From assembly GCF_003477885.1 (NCBI RefSeq), contig NZ_QUEE01000011.1, positions 62,001-126,000 of the forward strand: 64,000 nucleotides of DNA, in the 5' to 3' direction. The position numbers and the translations under genes are program-made. Shown one piece after another: positions 57,803 to 64,000 of the stretch (positions within the stretch are counted from its first letter, which is position 1; each line of letters opens with the position of its first letter). The notes below the pieces were generated by a model, which did not search any database, had not been told where the DNA came from, and was given only the letters and a program-made list of their open reading frames with translations. The stretch comes from Lachnotalea sp. AF33-28. GTDB lineage: Bacteria; Bacillota; Clostridia; Lachnospirales; Lachnospiraceae.

Positions 57803-57908
57803 TTGACAGGATTACAGCGGGACGAAGCGGGACAGTACCGACAGGCACTGTCCTTTGTGTTCTGCAATGCGGTAAGATTTATACATAATTCAGTCAGGAG
57901 ATTGAGGT

Positions 57909-58418
57909 ATGAAAATTGAATTAAAACAGCTTTCACCCCAAAATGGTATAGCCGAGTATCAAATGCTGCAGGAGATTGGAAGCAATGAAAACGGTTTTAC
58001 CAATGAAGTGAATGGAATGTCTTTTAATCAGTATAAAGAATGGTTAATTCAACAAGACGATTATTCAAGAGCACAAAACATGCCTGAAAACTATATTCCG
58101 CAAACGACGTATTTCTTCTACATTGATGAGCAACCTGTCGGAATAGCGAGAATACGGCATTATTCGAGTGAGTTTTTAGAAAAGCAGGGTGTCGGGAATT
58201 TTGGATATGGCATTGCGAAAACATATCGTGGAAGAGGATATGGAAATGCATTGTTTATTGAAGTATTGAAAAAATGTAAATTACTTGGATATTCTAAAAT
58301 AAAGTCGTTTGTTCATGCGGATAATATAGCGTCTAATAGAGTGTTCACAAAGAATGGCGCAGTTTTAACAGGTGTTTTTAACGGAGTAAAAAATATTTAC
58401 GAAACAGCAGTTGATTAA
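57909..58418 (+). CDS. GNAT-family N-acetyltransferase, AT-rich
   Basis: The 169-residue protein has the GNAT acetyl-CoA motif GYGIAKTYRGRGYGNALFIE (R-G-R-G-Y-G P-loop), then FVHADNIASNRVFTKNGAV near the C-terminus. Substrate unknown. The gene is clearly richer in A and T than both neighbours, with A/T-ending codons throughout (GAA, AAA, AAT, ATT), which suggests recent acquisition. TTGAGGT precedes the ATG. It sits between the hairpin element and parE, breaking what would otherwise be a housekeeping block. Confidence 0.85.
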   Translation: MKIELKQLSPQNGIAEYQMLQEIGSNENGFTNEVNGMSFNQYKEWLIQQDDYSRAQNMPENYIPQTTYFFYIDEQPVGIARIRHYSSEFLEKQGVGNFGYGIAKTYRGRGYGNALFIEVLKKCKLLGYSKIKSFVHADNIASNRVFTKNGAVLTGVFNGVKNIYETAVD

Positions 58419-58443
58419 TATGGCAATATAGTTGGAGGTACGT

Positions 58444-60354
58444 ATGGCAAAATATAATGCAGACAGCATTACGGTTCTGGAAGGCCTTGAGGCGGTCAGG
58501 AGGCGGCCGGGGATGTATATCGGCAACACTGGGAGCAGGGGGCTGAACCATCTGGTCTATGAGATCGTGGATAACGCGGTGGACGAGCATTTGGCCGGAT
58601 ACTGCGATAAAATAACAGTGACGCTGCAGAAAGACGGGTATGCATCTGTGGAGGACAATGGCCGCGGAATCCCGGTGGATATGCATCAGAAAGGCGTTTC
58701 CGCGGAGCGGGTCGTTTTTACCACGCTGCATGCGGGCGGCAAATTTGACAACACATCCTACAAGGTTTCCGGCGGACTGCACGGAGTGGGTTCATCGGTT
58801 GTTAATGCGCTCTCAGAGGAGATGGAGGTGTTTGTCTATCAGGGCGGGAAGATTTACCGCGATCTCTATCACCGCGGGATTCCTACGCTGGAACTTGAAG
58901 ACGGGCTGCTCCCCGTGATTGGAAAGACCAGAAAATCAGGCACATGTATCCGCTTTCTGCCGGATGATACGATCTTTGAACGGATCCGCTTTAAGGCGGA
59001 ACACATCCGAAACCGCCTCCATGAAGTGGCTTATCTGAACCCGGGGTTAACCATCCTGTTTCGCAACGAAAGAGCCGGCGAAGAGGAAGAAATCGAATTT
59101 CACGAGTCAGAAGGCATCAAAGGATATCTGAAAGAGCTGAATAAAGGCAAAAATCCCAGCTGTGAACCAATCTATGTGAAGTCCGTATCCGAGGGGATCG
59201 AGGTGGAACTGGCCCTGCAGTTTACGGATTCCTTTGAAGAAGAGATTCTGGGCTTCTGTAACAATATAAATACGGTGGAGGGCGGCACCCATATTACAGG
59301 CTTTAAAGCCAGGTATACGGCGCTTATCAACTCCTACGCCAGAGAACTCGGCACCCTGAAGGAAAAGGATAATAATTTTACCGGCGCGGATACCAGATGC
59401 GGCATGACGGCGATCCTCGCGATCAAGCATCCGGACCCCCAGTTTGAAGGGCAGACGAAAACAAAGCTTGGCAGCACGGATGCGACCAGAGCGGTTTCCA
59501 ATGTGATCGGGGATGAGTTGACCCTGTATTTTGATAAACATCTGGACGCTTTAAAAGCCTGCATATCCTGTGCGGAGCGGTCGGCCAAGATCCGCAGGGC
59601 CGAGGAACGGACCAGAAGCAATCTGCTTTCAAAGCCGGTGTTCTCATTTGATGGCAACGGAAAACTGGCAAACTGTGAGAGCAGGGATGCTTCGATGAAC
59701 GAAATCTTCATCGTGGAAGGCGATTCGGCCGGGGGATCGGCCAAGACAGCAAGAAACCGAAGGCATCAGGCGATCCTGCCGATCCGCGGCAAGATATTGA
59801 ATGTGGAAAAAGCCTCCATGGATAAAGTGCTTGCTAACCTGGAGATCAAGTCCATGATCGAAGCATTTGGCTGCGGCTTCAGCGAAGGTTATGGGCATGA
59901 CTTTGATATCACGCGATTAAAGTATGATAAGATCATCATCATGACCGATGCGGATGTGGACGGCTCCCATATCGCCACACTGCTTTTGACATTCTTTTAC
60001 CGTTTTATGCCGGAGCTCATCACAGAGGGACATGTGTATCTGGCCACACCGCCTCTGTATAAGGCAATCCCTAAAAAAGGTCCGGAAGAATATCTGTATG
60101 ACGATGCCGCTTTGGAACGCTACAAAAAGAAACATAAGGAATTTCATCTTCAGAGATACAAAGGTCTCGGGGAAATGGATGCTGAGCAGCTCTGGGAAAC
60201 CACGATGGACCCGGAGCACCGTGTGCTAAGACAGGTCAGCGTGGAGGATGCCTATCTGGCGGGACATATGACGGGGGTTCTGATGGGTACGGATGTGGTG
60301 CCGCGCAAACAGTTCATTCATGACAACGCCTCCATGGCGGATTTGGATGTCTGA
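58444..60354 (+). CDS. parE: DNA topoisomerase IV subunit B
   Basis: The 636-residue protein has the GHKL ATPase domain (EIVDNAVDEHLAGYCDKI, DNGRGIPVDMH, the GGLHGVGSSVVNAL lid), a transducer domain, and the TOPRIM domain (IVEGDSAGGSAKTARNRRHQ and DADVDGSHIATLLLTFFYR). It ends with YKGLGEMDAEQLWETTMDP. ATG 58444 has GGAGG at the right distance. parC follows after 109 bp. I call it ParE, not a second GyrB, because the paired A subunit lacks a GyrA box. Confidence 0.9.
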   Translation: MAKYNADSITVLEGLEAVRRRPGMYIGNTGSRGLNHLVYEIVDNAVDEHLAGYCDKITVTLQKDGYASVEDNGRGIPVDMHQKGVSAERVVFTTLHAGGKFDNTSYKVSGGLHGVGSSVVNALSEEMEVFVYQGGKIYRDLYHRGIPTLELEDGLLPVIGKTRKSGTCIRFLPDDTIFERIRFKAEHIRNRLHEVAYLNPGLTILFRNERAGEEEEIEFHESEGIKGYLKELNKGKNPSCEPIYVKSVSEGIEVELALQFTDSFEEEILGFCNNINTVEGGTHITGFKARYTALINSYARELGTLKEKDNNFTGADTRCGMTAILAIKHPDPQFEGQTKTKLGSTDATRAVSNVIGDELTLYFDKHLDALKACISCAERSAKIRRAEERTRSNLLSKPVFSFDGNGKLANCESRDASMNEIFIVEGDSAGGSAKTARNRRHQAILPIRGKILNVEKASMDKVLANLEIKSMIEAFGCGFSEGYGHDFDITRLKYDKIIIMTDADVDGSHIATLLLTFFYRFMPELITEGHVYLATPPLYKAIPKKGPEEYLYDDAALERYKKKHKEFHLQRYKGLGEMDAEQLWETTMDPEHRVLRQVSVEDAYLAGHMTGVLMGTDVVPRKQFIHDNASMADLDV

Positions 60355-60463
60355 CCTTATGGGTTCATACGGCGCATCTTCTTGACCGAAAAGGCCGGTC
60401 ACCGTTGTCAGAAACCGTTACAGTTAATTAAGGAAGATAGATTATGAGGAAACGGAGAGAAAT

Positions 60464-62689
60464 ATGTCAGAGAAAATAGTGCAGACAGAATACAGCGAGG
60501 TAATGCAGAAATCCTATATTGATTATGCCATGTCGGTGATTACCGCCAGGGCGCTGCCGGATGTCAGAGACGGATTAAAGCCGGTGCAGCGCCGCATCCT
60601 GTACGCGATGGACGAGCTTGGCACCCATCATGACAAACCTCACCGAAAGTCCGCCCGTATTGTGGGCGATACCATGGGCAAATATCATCCTCATGGGGAT
60701 GCATCCATCTATGACGCCATGGTAGTAATGGCTCAGGATTTCAAAAAGAGCCTGCCTTTAGTGGATCCGCACGGCAATTTCGGTTCGATCGAAGGGGATG
60801 GCGCCGCCGCGGCCAGGTACACAGAGGCCAGACTGCAGGAGATCACGGATGCAGCGTTTCTCGCCGACCTGGATAAAAATGTGGTGGATATGATCCCGAA
60901 CTTTGACGGCACGGAAAAGGAGCCGAGCGTGCTTCCGGTTAAAATCCCGAACCTGCTTATAAGCGGCGCTGACGGCATCGCTGTAGGCATGACGACCAGC
61001 ATCCCTTCTCATAATCTGGAAGAGGCGGTCGATGCGTCCGTTGCCTGCCTGAAAAACCCGGATATTACGGTACATGAGCTGATGGAGTATATCAAGGGTC
61101 CGGACTGGGCTACCGGCGGCATTGTGATTAACCAGGCGGATCTGGAAGAAATTTATACCAGCGGAAATGGCAAGATTAAAGTGCGGGGCCGGGTGGAATT
61201 TGAAAAAGGAAAACGGGAAAGAGACCGTCTGGTAATCACGGAGATCCCGCCCACTATGGTCGGCAGCGGGCTTACGAAGTTTTTTATCGATCTGTCCGAA
61301 CTGATCGGGAAAAAGCAGCTTCCGGAGATCACCGATGTATCCAATATGTCCGATAAGGACGGTATCCGCATCGTGCTGGAGGTGAAGAGGGGCGCCGACA
61401 TAGAACGGGTGAAAAATATCCTCTATAAGAAAACCAAACTCGAAGATACCTTCGGCGTCAATATGCTGGCGATCGTGGACGGAAGGCCGGAGACACTGTC
61501 TTTAAAAGCAATCCTGACGAAACATCTGGATTTCATGGTGGAAGTCAATACCAGAAAGTTTGCGACGCTGCTGGAGAAGGAGAAGGACAGAAAAGAGGTG
61601 CAGGAAGGTCTGATCAGGGCCATCGATATCATCGATTTGATCATTGAAATCATCCGGGGCAGCAAATCCATCCGCGAGGCGAAGGATTGCCTGATGGGAC
61701 TGCCTAATCAGGTGAATTTTAAGTCCGCGGGGTCGAGGAAGGAAGCCGCGCAGCTGCATTTTACGGAGGTACAGGCCACCGCCATTTTAGAGCTTCGCCT
61801 TTCAAAGCTGATCAATCTGGAAATCCTCGCTCTGGAAAAGGAATACCGTCAGACAGTCGCTAAGATCGCGCGCTATGAAAAGATCCTTTCCGATAAAAAT
61901 GCCATGAAAAGAACGATCTGCGAGGATCTGGAAGATATAAAGCATAAATTTCCGATGGAGCGCAGGACGGAGATTACCAATCAGACCGGAGCTGTGGCCG
62001 TGGAGGCAAAGGTGGAGGAGCAGGATCTCATTTTTACCATGAACCGGTTTGGATATGTCAAGCTTCTGGATACTGCCACCTATGAACGCAACAGAGAAAC
62101 GGTTGAGGCGGAAAACCGGACGGTAGTTCCGGTTAAAAATACCGATAAAGCCGTATTCTTTACGGATGCGGGCTATGCCTATCAGGTGAAGGCCATGGAT
62201 ATCCCATTGGCCAAACTGCGGGATAAGGGAGTTCATATTGAGACACTTTTATCCTATAAGACGGAGGAGGAATCCATCCTTTATACCTCTTCCATGGAGA
62301 ATCTGAAGCAGTCCGACCTGGTCTTTATCACCCGATCGGGCCTGGGCAAGATCGTAAAGGGCACCGAATTCGATACAAATGTGCGGGCAGTGGCGGGTAC
62401 AAAGCTGACGGACGGTGATCAGGTGGCCGAAATATGGCTCAATGAAGGGCGGCAGTTCGTATTGCAGACGGAAAAAGGTTACTTCCTCCGTCTGACTGCA
62501 GACCAGCTGCCGGAGATGAAAAAAAATGCACTTGGAAATAAATGCATAACTATGGGTAAAGATGACATGGTGAAAGCCATTTATGTGCTTGAAAACGGCC
62601 ATGAAACCATAAACTATAACGGAAAAGAGCTGGATCTGATGAGTGTAAAGCCTGGGAAAAGGGGGCAGACCGGCGTAAAAAAGAAGTAA
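60464..62689 (+). CDS. parC: DNA topoisomerase IV subunit A
   Basis: The 741-residue protein has the winged-helix breakage domain with catalytic Tyr119 in AAAARYTEARL, the tower and coiled coil, and a C-terminal beta-pinwheel from about residue 510. No QRRGGKG-type GyrA box is seen in the pinwheel, so decatenation (topoisomerase IV) is more likely than gyrase. In the quinolone region, HPHGDASIYDAM has Ala80 where most enzymes have Ser, while the acidic residue (Asp84) is kept. Together with ParE it unlinks daughter chromosomes. CGGAGAGAAAT precedes the ATG. Confidence 0.9.
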   Translation: MSEKIVQTEYSEVMQKSYIDYAMSVITARALPDVRDGLKPVQRRILYAMDELGTHHDKPHRKSARIVGDTMGKYHPHGDASIYDAMVVMAQDFKKSLPLVDPHGNFGSIEGDGAAAARYTEARLQEITDAAFLADLDKNVVDMIPNFDGTEKEPSVLPVKIPNLLISGADGIAVGMTTSIPSHNLEEAVDASVACLKNPDITVHELMEYIKGPDWATGGIVINQADLEEIYTSGNGKIKVRGRVEFEKGKRERDRLVITEIPPTMVGSGLTKFFIDLSELIGKKQLPEITDVSNMSDKDGIRIVLEVKRGADIERVKNILYKKTKLEDTFGVNMLAIVDGRPETLSLKAILTKHLDFMVEVNTRKFATLLEKEKDRKEVQEGLIRAIDIIDLIIEIIRGSKSIREAKDCLMGLPNQVNFKSAGSRKEAAQLHFTEVQATAILELRLSKLINLEILALEKEYRQTVAKIARYEKILSDKNAMKRTICEDLEDIKHKFPMERRTEITNQTGAVAVEAKVEEQDLIFTMNRFGYVKLLDTATYERNRETVEAENRTVVPVKNTDKAVFFTDAGYAYQVKAMDIPLAKLRDKGVHIETLLSYKTEEESILYTSSMENLKQSDLVFITRSGLGKIVKGTEFDTNVRAVAGTKLTDGDQVAEIWLNEGRQFVLQTEKGYFLRLTADQLPEMKKNALGNKCITMGKDDMVKAIYVLENGHETINYNGKELDLMSVKPGKRGQTGVKKK

Positions 62690-62741
62690 AATCAGGAAAA
62701 TTCGCAAGGAAAAAATATGAGCTTCTTTACAGATTTAACCA

Positions 62742-62773
62742 TATACAGGCCCGCAATGCGGGCCTGTATATTT
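62742..62773 (+). terminator. rho-independent terminator after parC
   Basis: Perfect 13-bp stem TATACAGGCCCGC / GCGGGCCTGTATA with loop AAT, followed by TTTA. Confidence 0.82.
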
Positions 62774-62850
62774 ATGCAGACTTACAATAATTTTTGAAAT
62801 GTTCAAATAGTACAGTAAAGATAAAACAATTGTTTTTATACTTGTTGAAA

Positions 62851-62879
62851 TTGACAATAAATGCGATTTAGTATATAAT
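62851..62879 (+). promoter_or_regulatory. consensus promoter of the structured-leader gene
   Basis: TTGACA (62851-62856), 17-bp spacer, TATAAT (62874-62879): a perfect sigma-A consensus, the strongest-looking promoter in the window. Confidence 0.88.
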
Positions 62880-62885
62880 CGATTT

Positions 62886-63067
62886 CAAGATATGCCTGAA
62901 TACCCGGGGGGGGGGTATTTTCGAAATCCCCATTTTTCCAGCAGAAAAAACTGCAGAATAAAAACGCGCAGGCGGAGTATCCCCCATGTGCGGGATTCTT
63001 TTTCACATAGAAACAGAGAATGCCGGCCATCCGGCCTTCTTACTAAGGAAGGTTTGTATCAGATTAT
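62886..63067 (+). other. 180-nt structured leader with a G10 run
   Basis: About 180 nt separate the predicted transcription start from the ATG. It opens with TACCC followed by ten G residues and TATTT (62911-62930), which can self-pair or pair with the C-runs at about 62928-62931 or 62980-62984. A small GCAG/CTGC hairpin, a possible weak terminator (TCCCCCATGTGCGGGA followed by TTCTTTTT, about 62980-63003) and GGCC/GGCC follow. Finally CCTTC (63035-63039) can pair with GAAGG (63048-63052), covering the only Shine-Dalgarno sequence. This suggests post-initiation control. No known riboswitch consensus was recognised. Confidence 0.45.
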
Positions 63068-63616
63068 ATGGGATTAGTCAGAGAACGAAACTATGCGAAG
63101 GATTATATCCGGCAGGAGGACGGCGGTAAAAAGCCGAAGTACATATATCAAGGGACATGGTATGTTGTAGATCTGCCGGATGAAGAATATAAAAAGCTGA
63201 AGTTTAGCTATGGGATCAGCGGTATCGTACTGTTTGCAATGCTGATTTTGGCAGGTCTTGTCAATACGGGGGGAAGCCGCACAATCTATGTGGTATTTCC
63301 TTATATCATCACAGTTTTCCCACTGATTTATACAGAGATTGGCATCTGCAACCTCGTATTCGGGGAACGCAGGATGACACAGAAGGCATATGATTACTCC
63401 CTGATGCGCGTACGCAAATCGGCTGCGGCGATTGCGGTTCTCGCGGTTTGTTCCGCGGTAGGAGAGCTGGCGTATCTGATTTTTGCGAGCAGCGGAGGTA
63501 ATCCGGCGGGAGAGATGATCTATCTGATGGCCGTGACGCTTATGGCGGCGGCGGCATATCTTTTGGGGCGCAGGAAAGTGCCGGTCAGGACCGAAGCTTC
63601 CGGCCAGGACAGTTAA
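63068..63616 (+). CDS. four-span membrane protein of unknown function
   Basis: The 182-residue protein has a charged N-terminal segment (ERNYAKDYIRQEDGGKKPKY, about 6-25) and four hydrophobic segments (about 50-66, 74-96, 120-142 and 152-170). I recognise no family. The ATG is fifteen bases after AAGGAAGG, an unusually long gap, and that site lies in a potential hairpin. It is expressed from a perfect consensus promoter behind a structured leader. The next gene, a solute-binding lipoprotein, starts 55 bp later and has its own strong ribosome site. Confidence 0.6.
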   Translation: MGLVRERNYAKDYIRQEDGGKKPKYIYQGTWYVVDLPDEEYKKLKFSYGISGIVLFAMLILAGLVNTGGSRTIYVVFPYIITVFPLIYTEIGICNLVFGERRMTQKAYDYSLMRVRKSAAAIAVLAVCSAVGELAYLIFASSGGNPAGEMIYLMAVTLMAAAAYLLGRRKVPVRTEASGQDS

Positions 63617-63671
63617 TGTGTTTATTATATAATTTATATATAATAAAGTAATACGAAAAAGGAGGTATACT

Positions 63672-64000
63672 ATGAAAGGCAATTTGAAAAAAGCAGCAGC
63701 TTTGCTTATGGCGCTGGTATTGTGCGCATCCATGATCGCAGGCTGCGGCAAGAAAGCAGACGAAACAACGGCTGCGCCTGCAGAAAGCACAACAGCTGCT
63801 GCAGAGAGCACAACAGCAGCAGAAACTTCCGGATCAACGGACGGCAAAGAAGTACCGTTAGTAATCGGTACCAGCCAGTTCAGCCAGAAGTTCAGCCCGT
63901 TCTATGCGGATACCGCATATGATATGGATATCGTGGATATGGTATTCCAGGCGCTGGTAACAACGGACAGACTCGGCGGGGTGATCATGAACTCCATCGA
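63672..64000 (+). CDS. peptide/nickel-type solute-binding lipoprotein (5' part)
   Basis: The gene runs off the window; 109 residues are visible. The signal peptide ends in lipobox IAGC (Cys 25). A linker rich in Thr, Ala, Glu and Ser with repeated ESTTAA units follows, then the mature start EVPLVIGTSQFSQKFSPFYADTAYDMDIVDMVF, the pattern of family 5 (OppA/DppA) binding proteins. AAGGAGGT at the right spacing fixes the start. The AT-rich stretch 63617-63660 contains TATAAT-like boxes but no clear -35. Permeases and ATPases are expected downstream. Confidence 0.82.
   Translation, partial: MKGNLKKAAALLMALVLCASMIAGCGKKADETTAAPAESTTAAAESTTAAETSGSTDGKEVPLVIGTSQFSQKFSPFYADTAYDMDIVDMVFQALVTTDRLGGVIMNSI

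Noticed and set aside
58444..62689. DNA gyrase instead of topoisomerase IV
   Set aside because: No GyrA-box motif was seen in the C-terminal domain of the A subunit, so ParE/ParC is preferred, though residual doubt remains without phylogeny.

Overview
The window reads as a chromosomal segment of a gut anaerobe of the Clostridia, most likely Lachnospiraceae. The evidence is near-50% GC by eye, Shine-Dalgarno-rich starts, consensus sigma-A-type promoters, Rex and a Crp/Fnr-ferredoxin pair, pectin/uronate catabolism, and proteins typical of that family (DUF4358, DHHW, YczE-like, zinc-ribbon membrane proteins). No phage, CRISPR array, insertion sequence or rRNA operon was seen.

Layout. 0-3 kb: the end of a pectin-oligosaccharide operon (solute-binding lipoprotein and PL22 oligogalacturonate lyase). 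3-6.5 kb: a Crp/Fnr regulator divergent from a [4Fe-4S] ferredoxin protein, then a standalone OLD-family ATPase/TOPRIM nuclease. 6.7-19 kb: housekeeping genes: a DRE-TIM acyltransferase, an ABC-F protein, rex-acpS-nnr-alr followed by mazF without a visible antitoxin, a CBS/CorC membrane protein, a MATE exporter, yebC and a GNAT. 19-28 kb: a DUF2000 remnant, a BclA-C-like protein, then the uronate regulon (uxaC, LacI regulator, uxaA, IclR regulator, kdgA, kdgK) with recognisable operators. Galacturonate would pass through UxaC, a tagaturonate reductase (UxaB, not in the window), UxaA, KdgK and KdgA. 28-36.5 kb: a TrpXYZ-type ABC importer, an M19 dipeptidase, a heterodimeric ABC exporter, and remnants of a Fur and a QueD-like gene. 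36.5-44.5 kb: a zinc-ribbon membrane protein, PopT/DUF368, DAHP synthase, threonine aldolase, a DUF4358-MBOAT-DHHW surface O-acetylation operon and tRNA-Leu(CAA). 44.6-55 kb: a hybrid histidine kinase, an MFS exporter, an orphan GHKL kinase, a NYN-domain protein and a BlaI/M56 operon with three phased operators. 55-64 kb: an MFS transporter, an unknown membrane protein, an AT-rich GNAT, topoisomerase IV (parE, parC), an unknown membrane protein behind a structured leader with a G10 run, and the start of a peptide/nickel-type solute-binding lipoprotein.

The most unusual feature is a pair of about 210-220 bp dispersed elements (17471-17691 and 57540-57748). Each folds over its whole length into a long hairpin, and the middle stem segment differs between copies while staying self-complementary in each. 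Both start at or just after a stop codon and lie upstream of a good promoter for the next gene. I cannot name this family. A second theme is gene decay: four genes (nitrilase-like, DUF2000, Fur, QueD-like) survive only as deletion remnants.
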